In this document: positions 34,485 through 44,573 of the stretch, in pieces | Position numbering within the stretch: the stretch's first letter is position 1 | How the letters are laid out: each line of letters opens with the position of its first letter | DNA from: Malachius bipustulatus | Taxonomy: Eukaryota > Arthropoda > Insecta > Coleoptera > Melyridae | DNA: 64,000 bases | Direction: 5' to 3' | NCBI GenBank assembly: GCA_910589415.1 | Contig: OU342630.1 | Span: 2,604,001-2,668,000 of the forward strand | Notes under the pieces: model-generated | Seen by the model: the letters and a program-made list of their open reading frames with translations, nothing else | What the model was told of the DNA's origin: nothing | The model's database searches: none | Made by a program: the position numbers and the translations under genes

Positions 34485-34896
34485 TGTTATGTCAAATCGT
34501 ACTTGACTTGATGGGAATCGACCTCTATTAACTGACTCTTGATTAATTAATGGCCGTTGGGTCATTCCACTAAGTTTTCTCGTAGACACATAAAACGTCT
34601 ATAAGTAGCCGGTTAGGTTGTAAGTCTAACTAGCGTCCAGAGACTGGAACTCCGGGTGTTATTTGGATTTTGGATCAACTAATGTTTTTAATAAAGTTAT
34701 ACACGTAATAATGGTAATGGTTATTTAATAATGTAAAAATTAATTCTGTTGTACATCAGTTGCCGATGACAGATCTTGATCTTCTGTCTGTCTTACAAAA
34801 ACTCTCTCTGACTGAACCTTACTACCCTCGTACCGTAGTAGTGGGAGGAAGGGCGTGGCTAAGATGCCAGCTAGCTTTACTCTCATTGAGTAAACA
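34485..34896 (-). repeat. 5' LTR of element A
   Basis: 412 bp, identical by eye to 5213-5624. GGTAC at 34897-34901 is the second copy of the target duplication. Confidence 0.95.
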
Positions 34897-34901
34897 GGTA
34901 C

Positions 34902-36377
34902 AATATGTGAAAAATTATTTATATTGAACGACGATTAATTAAATTAAAAACCAACACTTAATTCAATTTCTTTTTTTTTAGAGTTAAAAAATAGTTTAAA
35001 TTTTATACATTACGACGACCCTTCATATACACCTACCTACTATTTTCTATTTTTTTTTTTTTTTTTGTGAAGCGAAGCACTGTTTAGGCTACTCAAACCA
35101 ATTTGTTTAATGTAGGAAATGTGAGTAAATAATAAATAAAAAAAACAGTTTTTCAACGTGGAAATCACACAAAATTTTCCAATTTTATCTCTAGAACTTA
35201 ATGTATATTTGAAAAAATCATTTGCAAATATGTAATTTCTTCGAAAATGCAAATTTTGTAAATTCAAAAAAGGAGATAGATTTGTTCAATTACCTTTTAT
35301 ATCTGTGCCAATCAATGTGGTACTATTACACAGTTAGTGTTATTTCTTTGTATCAGCCAAGAACACTGCACAGCAAATCGATCTTCAAAAATTCAATAAA
35401 ACCAAATCGTAGGTATACCTACACAGGTAGGTAGTATTTGGTGGGGCGATTAGTTGGCCATGTATATTTACCCTGTAAATAAATTGTCTTAAGTAAAAGT
35501 CCCTCAATAAAATTACAGATATAACAATAACTTACCTTAACAGACGGGAAGAGGAAAATTAAGATATCTTCTGTTTTTACTTGCTATTGAAGAAAAAATA
35601 ATAATAACACAGCTAGCACTGCTAACAGTCACTTAGTGAAAACATGCGCGAATTTATACACAAATTAGGTACTTTTAGATGGTGTTATTCTGATATTTGA
35701 TCGGTTATTCAGTACGTGGATACCTAAAGTGTTCAAAAGACAAGATGATATGAAACTTGGATAAAAGATAAAATTTAGCTGATTAGAATGCAGGAACTCT
35801 CAAACTTGGAACACTGACACAGAGACATAAACGACACTGGCTGTGAGTTGTGAGTGTGAGTCTGACGCCAGTTACCACATAAAACACAAAGGACAAAGGT
35901 ATGCCTCGTTATAGTGTGCGGGAGACATTGCCGAGATGTGTTGTACTGCTGGTGCTACTGTTACAACGCCAAATATGTCTCAAGAGGATGTGTCAGACAC
36001 ATCAGATGCACGTAGACAAGAGACTTCCTTTTCGCACTCAGAGGCGATATGCACAGCATGCAACATGTCACAGAATGTTTGCTGGGATAATAGATCAAAA
36101 TCCAAAACACCGCACTTTTAAAATTCCTTGTTTTAAATAATTTGACTGAATTAAAACATAAAACTGGTAAATATGCTTTCGTAAAATCTTTATTAATCTT
36201 ACTAGATAAGTGAAAGCACTCCTAGTACGCACAAAACTGGAAATAATGGAGCGAGAAAACTGCTGATGAAATGAAAAAATCGAGTTAAAAATTCGTTTTT
36301 TTTTTCAAAATTGTACGAAGGATCCGCAAATTTTTTTGCTTAAATCGATTTGTTTTAAGGTAAGCTTCCTTCCTATA
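34902..36377. other. No gene recognised; AT-rich DNA
   Basis: Contains a T-rich tract at 35050 and, at 35830-36120, a somewhat GC-richer stretch with overlapping frames of 60-80 codons. I do not recognise these frames (no domain) and do not call them genes. Confidence 0.45.
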
Positions 36378-36931
36378 CAGGGTGTTCTACAAGCTCTATG
36401 ACAAACTTTGACAGATGGTAGGTTGCTTGATTTTAAACATATTTTTTTTAATAAACATGAGTCTGATTCGTTTTTGTTTAGAAAGTTACAAGCATTTAAA
36501 AAATCGTAATTTTTCAAGTTCAAGGCCCTGTAAAAGGAAAACGGTTCAAGATAGAGAAAAACGGCTTACATGTCCCTATTTTAACTTTTCATGTACTATC
36601 CAATGATGTAGATGAAATGTTTATACAGGGTGATAAAAAATTTGAAAAAATCTGAGATTTCTCCACATTTAAAAAAATCAAAGAAAGTACAATTGTTTCT
36701 ATACCATAGGATAGTCCATAAAAAGGTAAAATAGGGACATGTAAGCCGTTTTTCTCTATCTTGAACCGTTTTCCTTTTACAGGGCCTTGAACTTGAAAAA
36801 TTACGATTCTTTAAATGCTTGTAACTTCTAAACAAAAACGAATCGGACCCATGTTTATTAAAAAAAATATGTTTAAAATCAAGCAACCTACCATCTGTCA
36901 AAGTTTGTCATAGAGCTTGTAGAACACCCTG
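36378..36931. mobile_element. Palindromic foldback element 1 (CAGGGTGTTC ends), 554 bp
   Basis: The ends CAGGGTGTTCTACAAGC and GCTTGTAGAACACCCTG are flanked by TA on each side. The arms are nearly complementary for about 230 bp. The inner arm carries a core (AAAAACGGCTTACATGTCCC, TTAACTTTT, ATGTAGATGAAATG) that also occurs in foldbacks at 40504 and 44574. It is non-coding; ORFs on both strands mirror each other. Confidence 0.85.
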
Positions 36932-37133
36932 TATAGAAATTTTCCTAAAATTCGGAGTGAAGTATTATCCACCAGAACCTAGAGCTATAGGTACTTACAT
37001 TTACAAAATATTTCTCAAAGATTTTCCAATTTACCTCTAACTTGCGTTTATAGTTTTTCGGATTTCAAATTTTGAAATAAAATGTCATCTCAACTAATCG
37101 ACATAACCTAAATTAATTTAGTAATTAGGCTAT
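36932..37133. other. Short spacer DNA
   Basis: AT-rich, no feature seen. Confidence 0.4.
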
Positions 37134-37492
37134 CCCACACAGCAAAATCACGTTCTATAGACATATCAGATATATCTCGATTGAGAGATGGTATATCTCA
37201 GAAATATCTACAAATATACTTGAGATATAAATGAGATGTTTCAGATATATCTTAATGTCCGCCTTTTAAACGTCTTTGAGACATTTGGTTGAGAGATTTC
37301 AGATATGTCTCAGATTATCTCCAAGATGTCTCAGCAACCTAACTTAGAGATCACAGAGATATAATATTTGAGATGTCGTATCTCCCAGAGACATATTAAT
37401 TTTAGCCTTTCAAACGTCTCAGAGATTTTTTGTAAAGATATCTCAGAAATGTCTCAAAATATCTCCAGGAGATTACAAAATCTAGATGTTTA
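37134..37492. repeat. Left end of a family-2 element: CCCACACAGCA followed by GAGATATCTC words
   Basis: Starts CCCACACAGCAAAATCACG. It is then filled with variants of TCTCAGAGATAT and AGATATATCTC at irregular spacing. Similar words recur at 45895-46123, and a TGCTGTGTGAG end occurs at 47231-47241. The stretch between could therefore be one DNA element expanded by nested insertions to about 10 kb. The part from 37268 is also present at 39389. Confidence 0.55.
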
Positions 37493-38637
37493 CAGGGTGT
37501 TAAGAAAATGGCGGATAAACTCTTCAGTACATTGTAGTAGACACTCAGTAGAGTACGGGAAAAATAATTTTAAAAAATTCTGCTCTTCAATTTGGTGAGA
37601 TGAAAAAAACGAAAGTTAATATTTTACTATCTTTGTTTTAGGTAGGTATACAGGGTGTCCCAAGATTTATTTATCAAGGGATATCCGCGTTATTTCAAAA
37701 AATAAACAAATGAAATTCGGGAAATTTCAACCATACGCCTAAGGCTTTGCAGCTGCACCCTTAATGCCCCTTTACGCCTTTCCACCCCTAAGTAATCATC
37801 CCCTACTTTTTTTTTCAAATGACACCCCCATATTTTTTTTGCTCGGCAAGGTTGTTGACTTCTTTCTGAATACAATGTAATACGATTTTTTCAAATCGAG
37901 ACATATCTAGCACGCCGAAAACAATACAATATCATAACAAACGAGGGTTGTCAAGGAGTTGCAATTGCTTGTTGTTTGTGTTAATGTTTCCTCCAACCAC
38001 CTTAACTAGTAATACCGGTGTTACTGGATATAGGCGTTAATAATAATAATTGCTTCTGTGATTTTAATGTCATATTAAATGTTAATTGTTATTCCTTGAC
38101 AACCCTCGTTTGTAATGATATATTATTTTCGGCGTGCTAGATATGTCTCGATTTGAAGAAATCGTATGACATTGTATTCAGAAAGAAGTCAACAATCCTG
38201 CCGAGCAAAAAAAATATGGGGGTGTCATTTGAAAAAAAAAAGTAGGGGATGATTACTTAGGGGTGGAAAGGCGTAAAAGGGTATTGAGGGTGCAGCTGCA
38301 AAGCCTTAGGGGTATGGTTGAAATTTCCTGAATTTCATTTGTTTATGTTTTTAAATAATGCGGATATCCCTTGATAAAGAAATCTTGGGACACCCTGTAT
38401 ATTTTTTCTTTGTAAAGATATCTTTTGAAGATTTTAGTTTTTTTGTTGGTTGTTATTTTTTTAACAAAATACCAGCAATTATATCGTGTTAAACGTTGCC
38501 AAATTTATTGTTCAATATTTTGCTTAGAATCTTTTAAAATGTAGCTCTGGATTTTGTAAAATTATTTTTCCCGTACTCTACTGAGTGTCTTCTAAAAATG
38601 TACTGAAGAGTTTATCCGTCATTTTCTTAACACCCTG
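37493..38637. mobile_element. Palindromic foldback element 2 (CAGGGTGTTAAG ends), with another foldback inside
   Basis: The ends CAGGGTGTTAAGAAAATGGC and its complement are flanked by TA. Net length without the nested element is 396 bp, equal to the uninterrupted second copy at 39617-40012. Confidence 0.85.
37651..38397. mobile_element. Palindromic foldback element 3 (CAGGGTGTCCC ends), 747 bp, empty site known
   Basis: Arms of about 230 bp begin CAGGGTGTCCCAAGATT and end in the complement. They include CCTAAGGCTTTGCAGCTGCA. The duplicated unit gives the empty site near 39767: GTAGGTA-TA-TATTTTTTC there, against GTAGGTA-TA-[element]-TA-TATTTTTTC here. The borders are therefore exact and the duplication is TA. 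Confidence 0.92.
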
Positions 38638-38996
38638 TAGTTAGGGAGACGGATGCCGTTTGGGCAGGCTTAGGAAAAGAATATAATGTCCAAGAGTGAA
38701 TCTGTAAAATGAAAGATTTTGATTGTTCCCAGTTTTACAAATTCATTCTCAGATATTAATTGTTTTCCTAAGCCTGTCTCAATCTTAATGAGCGGGTTTC
38801 ATTTGCTTATTATTCGCTCAAGTATTTAAAGAATCACATATCACTTGGGAATAATAGTAATAATGGGTAATAAAAATTTCAAACAATTTTTTATGAAATT
38901 ATTTAATTGAAATTAAAAAATACCTATAAGATTTTATAAAATTATTAAAAAATTATAAAAAAAATTCTCATAAAATAATATACCCACTTAATTATA

Positions 38997-39388
38997 CAGG
39001 GTTATTCACGGTATACGCCACGGAAGATTATGGCCGTGTCTCTGGATTTTAGGATCTTTTTATTTTTGGAGTGGATAGAGACCCGGCAGAGGTACGTTTT
39101 AAAATTATATTCATAATGTACAGGCTGTCTCAAAAACATGAAATATATCAAAGTTATGTTTTTTTAAATGGAATGCTCCTATGTTATTGCATTTTTAGAT
39201 TGTCTGAGAAGAGAAAATAAGATTGGCTTTTACAGTTGGTGTTTAAATTCAGAAGTTTTTTAGTTATAAACAAGTGAAAATCGTCATTTTTCAAGTTCAA
39301 GGCCCTGTACAAGGAAAACGGCTTAAGATAGAGAAAAACGGCTTAAATGTCCCTATTTTAACTTTTCCTGTACTATCCAATTATGTAG
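38997..39388. mobile_element. Half of palindromic foldback element 5
   Basis: It matches the first 390 bp of the complete foldback at 44574-45451, from CAGGGTTATTCACGG onward. It stops abruptly at ATGTAGATAAAA, where copy 2 of the duplication begins. This is a duplication breakpoint inside the palindrome. Confidence 0.82.
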
Positions 39389-40363
39389 ATAAAACGTCTT
39401 TGAGACATTTGGTTGAGAGATCTCAGATATGTCTCAGATTATCTCCAAGATGTCTCAGCAACCTAACTTAGAGATCACAGAGATATAATATTTGAGATGT
39501 CGTATCTCCCAGAGACATATTAATTTTAGCCTTTCAAACGTCTCAGAGATTTTTTGTAAAGATATCTCAGAAATGTCTCAAAATATCTCCAGGAGATTAC
39601 AAAATCTAGATGTTTACAGGGTGTTAAGAAAATGGCGGATAAACTCTTCAGTACATTGTAGTAGACACTCAGTAGAGTACGGGAAAAATAATTTTAAAAA
39701 ATTCTGCTCTTCAATTTGGTGAGATGAAAAAAACGAAAGTTAATATTTTACTATCTTTGTTTTAGGTAGGTATATATTTTTTCTTTGTAAAGATATCTTT
39801 TGAAGATTTTAGTTTTTTTGTTGGTTGTTATTTTTTTAACAAAATACCAGCAATTATATCGTGTTAAACGTTGCCAAATTTATTGTTCAATATTTTGCTT
39901 AGAATCTTTTAAAATGTAGCTCTGGATTTTGTAAAATTATTTTTCTCGTACTCTACTGAGTGTCTTCTAAAAATGTACTGAAGAGTTTATCCGTCATTTT
40001 CTTAACACCCTGTAGTTAGGGAGACGGATGCCGTTTGGGCAGGCTTAGGAAAAGAATATAATGTCCAAGAGTGAATCTGTAAAATGAAAGATTTTGATTG
40101 TTCCCAGTTTTACAAATTCATTCTCAGATATTAATTGTTTTCCTAAGCCTGTCTCAATCTTAATGAGCGGGTTTCATTTGCTTATTATTCGCTCAAGTAT
40201 TTAAAGAATCACATATCACTTGGGAATAATAGTAATAATGGGTAATAAAAATTTCAAACAATTTTTTATGAAATTATTTAATTGAAATTAAAAAATACCT
40301 ATAAGATTTTATAAAATTATTAAAAAATTATAAAAAAAATTCTCATAAAATAATATACCTGCC
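39389..40363. repeat. Copy 2 of the local tandem duplication
   Basis: Near-identical to 37268-38990 without the 747-bp element. The predicted 76-codon ORF present in both copies is only part of the repeat. Confidence 0.88.
39617..40012. mobile_element. Palindromic foldback element 2, uninterrupted copy (396 bp)
   Basis: Ends CAGGGTGTTAAG and CTTAACACCCTG, TA on both sides. It is the empty-site reference for the nested foldback in copy 1. Confidence 0.85.
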
Positions 40364-40382
40364 TGCATTGGGAGCCAAATCT

Positions 40383-42084
40383 TGTAACGGGATTTTCGGT
40401 TGGGTAGAGCTGATTCCCCAGGGATGGATAATTGCCCCCTTTTACCCGTGACAAGTCAATTATGATAATAAAAATCTTTATTTACAATAACTAAATTTAC
40501 ATACAGGGTGGCCAATTAGTGCGACAAAGGTCAATATCTCCTGTACCATTGAAGATAGCGGAAAACTTTTTCCAAGAAAGTTATTAAGGGCTAAGAGATG
40601 CATCTTTTAAAATTTTTTTCGACTATACAGGGTGCTCCATAAAGGCGGGACGTTAAAAAGTTCATGTTTTTTAAATGGGACGCCCTATATTTTATTGCAT
40701 TTTCAGATTGTCTGAGAAAATGTAATAACAATAATGTTCATAGTTGCATTTTAAATTGAGTAGGCTATGAGTTATAAACAAGTGAAAATCGCAACTTCCC
40801 AACTTTAAACCCATTTACCACAAAAACGGCCCATAATATCAAAAAACGGCTTACATGTTCCTATCTTAACTTTTTATAAGGCATCCAATTATGCAGTTGA
40901 AATGTTTATACAAGGTGGTGAAAATTATCAGATTTTCCATCACCCTGCATAAACATTTAAACTATACAGTAGGATACCAGATAAAAATTTAAGATAGGGT
41001 CATGTAAGATGTTTTCTGATATCTTGAGCCGTTTTTGTGGTAAATGGGTTTAAAGTTGGAAAATTGCGATTTTCACTTGTTTATAACTCATAGTCTACTC
41101 AATTTAAAATGCAACTATAAACATTATTGTTATTACATTTTCTCAGACAATCTGAAAATGCAATAAAATATAGGGCGTCCCATTTAAAAAACATGAACTT
41201 TTTACCGTCCCGCCTTTATGGAGCATCCTGTATAGTCAAAAATAATTTTAAAAGATGCATCTCTTAACCCTTAATAACTTTCTTGGAAAAAGTTTTCCGC
41301 TATCTTCAATGGTACAGGAGATATTGACCTTTGTCGCACTAATTGGCCACCCTGTATATCTATCCCTATTAAATTAATACTGTCGAATCCTGACGGTGTG
41401 GGCCGGCTCTCGTTACGGCAGCCCCTCCGATTGGCGAAAGATATCGCCTCGGTGCACGCACCTCTGTCAATTGGTCGATCATACGGTCGATCCACCTCTG
41501 GTCCTGCTGCTTGCTTCAGTAGCTCTCCAACCACCGCACATCGTGTGTCGGATCTACTGCCGCTGCTGTCGCCGGAATACGCGTCGTGACGAGACTGTCG
41601 GACCGACTACTCATTCCATAGCGATCCGACGTTTATGACGCCTGGCCCTCAATGCAGGCCTGGCGCCGTCTGAAAGGGTCCGCCCGGGACCTCACTACAG
41701 TCCCGTTTGTTACCCTGATGTGGCCGGCAGTCGACTGGAGCTCAATTCACTCCTATCGAACTCCCGCTACCGTGTTACAGACAGGTTCAACTCAGTTCAT
41801 TGACCTGCCGTCACCGACTGGATGGATGTGGCGGAGTGCACTCAATGCATGCCTCCTGCTGGGGGGTTTGGGACCTTCTAGCTCAGTACACTAGAAGGGA
41901 GAGAGGTTCTCGAGTCAGTTCCTCGGAATCTTCTGCCTTGTTTGGCCGCTGGGTCTGCTTTTATAGCCGGTGCTGGCGAGATAACTTGCTAATCACCGCT
42001 GTAAAAACTGAATCTTTCTGATAAAACCCCTCGATTAATTAAAATAAATAATAATTAACTACGAATGCCTCGGAATTCGTTACA
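40383..42084 (-). repeat. 3' LTR of element F, interrupted by a foldback
   Basis: 849 bp after removal of 40504-41354 and one TA. It matches 43709-44557. The GC-rich part (41390-41900) yields chance ORFs that are also present in the other LTR. Confidence 0.88.
40504..41354. mobile_element. Palindromic foldback element 4 (CAGGGTGGCC ends), 851 bp, empty site known
   Basis: Arms start CAGGGTGGCCAATTAGTGCG and are complementary for roughly 400 bp. The other LTR of F gives the empty site at about 43826: TTTACA-TA-TATCTATCCC. The filled site has the element between two TAs. Its inner region shares GTCTGAGAAAA and AAAAACGGCTTACATG with other foldbacks. Confidence 0.92.
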
Positions 42085-42198
42085 TCCCCGGCCCAATGGA
42101 AAAAAAAAAAGAAAAATTGCTGCGCCTGAAAATAAAAGAAATATCCTGAAACAAATAAACAAAATGTACTGCAAACCATTTTGTCGATTTTTCTTTTT

Positions 42199-43602
42199 TT
42201 ACAACACCCCCGTGTTCGAAGTCCGTATCAGTCCGGCCGACGCTCGGGACGGTGGCCCGGGACAATGCTCGAGGATGCGCTCCTGGATGCGTTTATCCTG
42301 TCCTGCTTTTGTCCCGCTTCGTAGAGGTCCTGAGTCGCTACTGTTTACTCCTCCGGTCTGCTGCTCTGCTCTGTGGAGTTTTACTCCTCCTCGCTCTGCC
42401 TTGCTGTACTGTCCTGCCTGCTCTGGCCTGTTTCCTGTTTTCTTCTGTTCTGATTGTCTGGTTATGTTTTCTGTCTTGTGCTGTCTTGCAGCCTGTTTTG
42501 CTCTGTCCCCTGTTTTGCACTGTTTTGCCTGTTTTGTCTGCTTTGCTTGTTTCGATTTGTCTTCTGTCCTGTTCTGTTCAGCTGACTCTGTTTGTCTGGT
42601 TCCGATCTCTGTCTTGTGCTGCCTTGCAGCCTGTTCTGTTTTGTTCCCTGTTCGGCACTGTTTCGGTCTGTCTTCTGTTTTGATCTGCTCTGCCGGTCCT
42701 GCGGAGCAGCACTGAATAAACAGTAATTCATCTTCTACGTATGTGGGCTCCTGTTCCACATCGTCCTGCTGTTGGCTTCTGTAGCAAGGACTGTCCTGTG
42801 GATCCTGTGTTCCTGGCTGACTGAGGGTCGTCGCTGACGGCGGGCTCGCGGAGGTTGACGGCCAGTATATAGCGGCGGTTCTTTCTCTTTCGAGAGACTC
42901 GAACTCGCAGGTTATATCTAAGAGGTGCGATATCGATGTGACGTCATGCAGGTGGAGGTGGATGCGGAACTCCGGCCGCATATTCCTCTTCACTCTCTCG
43001 AGTTCCTGGCTGGGTGACATCGATCCGTCCCGTCGCATCAGGGTCTGTATTTCCGTTACGTATTCCCTGATCGACTCGTTGGGCCTCTGTTTCCTGGCTC
43101 TGATTTCTTCCTCCAGCGCCAACCGGTACTCGTACGGGAGAAACGCGCGCTTGAAACTCCTGTCGAACTAGTCCCAGTCCTGCCAGTCGTCCTTGTTGAC
43201 CCTGTACCAGAGCAGCGTTTCCCCTTCTAGGAGCACTGGTAGCGCCTTCAGCATGCCGCTTTTCGGGAAGCTGTACGTGTTCCGTAACTCTTCCAGGCGT
43301 TCGATGAAGAGGACTGCGTCGTCTCGTTTGTGGTCGAAGTGCAGTCCCCATTCGAGGGCCTGGTTGATTATTTCCACTTGCGTCGGCTGGTGGTACCCCG
43401 TTGGTGCTGCTGCCGGTCCCCTTGCTGACTGAAGAGCCAGTTTTATTCGTGCTAACTCGGCTTCCAATTCAGCGATTCTGTTTTGTCCGTTTTTGCTGGT
43501 CATCTTGTGTCCTGGTTCTGTTCCTGTTTGTTTCTGTTGCAGTTCTGTCGTGTGCTGTATTCTGTTACTGCTGTCTTGAATATTCGGCGTCAATCTTGTC
43601 AC
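42199..43602 (-). pseudogene. Element F Gag-like ORF with an internal stop
   Basis: A minus-strand frame from ATG at 43602 (MTRLTPNIQ). It carries a coiled segment (IAELEAELARIKLAL) and a retrotransposon Gag core with FIERLEELRNTYSFP and LLEGETLLWYRVNKDDWQDW. An in-frame TAG follows at 43170-43168. The same frame then continues with FKRAFLPYEYRLALEEEIRARKQ-like Gag sequence to about 42720. It ends in a Gln/Lys/Thr-rich low-complexity tail, encoded by degenerate CTGTTCTG repeats, with its stop near 42199. No zinc knuckle, protease or RT follows. The TAG could be a mutation or a readthrough codon; I favour mutation. Confidence 0.7.
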
Positions 43603-43708
43603 TCATCCCGCTAGATACTGTTACTGTTTTCTTCTGTCTGATCCAGTGACTGTACTGTACTGGGTTCTGTTACTGAAGAGTTTTAAATTTTACGTTGGCC
43701 GCCAATCT

Positions 43709-44557
43709 TGTAACGGGATTTTCGGTTGGGTAGAGCTGATTCCCCAGGGATGGATAATTGCCCCCTTTTACCCGTGACAAGTCAATTATGATAATAAAAA
43801 TCTTTATTTACAATAACTATATTTACATATATCTATCCCTATTAAATTAATACTGTCGAATCCTGACGGTGTGGGCCGGCTCTCGTTACGGCAGCCCCTC
43901 CGATTGGCGAAAGATATCGCCTCGGTGCACGCACCTCTGTCAATTGGTCGATCATACGGTCGATCCACCTCTGGTCCTGCTGCTTGCTTCAGTAGCTCTC
44001 CAACCACCGCACATCGTGTGTCGGATCTACTGCCGCTGCTGTCGCCGGAATACGCGTCGTGACGAGACTGTCGGACCGACTACTCATTACATAGCGATCC
44101 GACGTTTATGACGCCTGGCCCTCAATGCAGGCCTGGCGCCGTCTGAAAGGGTCCACCCGGGACCTCACTACAGTCCCGTTTGTTACCCTGATGTGGCCGG
44201 CAGTCGACTGGAGCTCAATTCACTCCTATCGAACTCCCGCTACCGTGTTACAGACAGGTTCAACTCAGTTCATTGACCTGCCGTCACCGGCTGGATGGAT
44301 GTGGCGGAGTGCACTCAATCCATGCCTCCTGCTGGGGGGTTTGGGACCTTCTAGCTCAGTACACTAGAAGGGAGAGAGGTTCTCGAGTCAGTTCCTCGGA
44401 ATCTTCTGCCTTGTTTGGCCGCTGGGTCTGCTTATATAGCCGGTGCTGGCGAGATAACTTGCTAATCACCGCTGTAAAAACTGAATCTTTCTGATAAAAC
44501 CCCTCGATTAATTAAAATAAATAATAATTAACTACGAATGCCTCGGAATTCGTTACA
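43709..44557 (-). repeat. 5' LTR of element F
   Basis: 849 bp, uninterrupted copy, partner of 40383-42084. Confidence 0.9.
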
Positions 44558-44573
44558 CACTTAATTATACATA

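Larger units (their letters stand above)
5213..34896 (-). mobile_element. Element A: BEL/Pao LTR retrotransposon hosting three nested insertions
   Basis: Two 412-bp LTRs that look identical by eye (5213-5624 and 34485-34896) bound the element. The 5-bp target duplication GGTAC lies at 5208-5212 and 34897-34901. Five bases is usual for BEL/Pao. Read on the minus strand, a primer-binding site follows the 5' LTR and a polypurine tract precedes the 3' LTR. Removing L (8920-17121) and B (19331-33931) with one copy of each duplication leaves about 6.87 kb, normal for the family. The gag-pro part is at 17122-19273 and RT to integrase at 5841-8919. Its pol carries a frameshift and a nonsense codon, so it is now non-autonomous. 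Confidence 0.95.
37268..38990. repeat. Copy 1 of a local tandem duplication
   Basis: It aligns with 39389-40363 at near identity, except that copy 1 carries an extra 747-bp foldback (37651-38397). The shared unit comprises GAGATATCTC words, a 396-bp foldback and a 115-bp imperfect hairpin (38664-38778) with arms AGGCTTAGGAAAA and TTTTCCTAAGCCT. Confidence 0.88.
40383..44557 (-). mobile_element. Element F: gag-only LTR element
   Basis: LTRs 40383-42084 (with an 851-bp foldback inside; 849 bp net) and 43709-44557 (849 bp) run TGTAACGGG to CGTTACA. Only about six substitutions are seen. On the minus strand the 5' LTR is followed by TTGGCGGCCAACG, a lysine-tRNA-like gypsy primer site. The internal part encodes a broken Gag and nothing resembling pol. 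No target duplication is found when compared with the unoccupied copy at about 38985. Confidence 0.88.

Noticed and set aside
35901..36140. Two overlapping ORFs as a possible gene or transposase start
   Set aside because: No recognisable motif, neither frame extends, and there is no supporting context.
36305..36901. ORFs of 63-101 codons on both strands
   Set aside because: They mirror each other because the region is a palindromic foldback.
41396..42021. GC-rich ORFs in the LTR of F as host exons
   Set aside because: The same frames occur in the second LTR (43869-44494), so they are LTR sequence, not genes.
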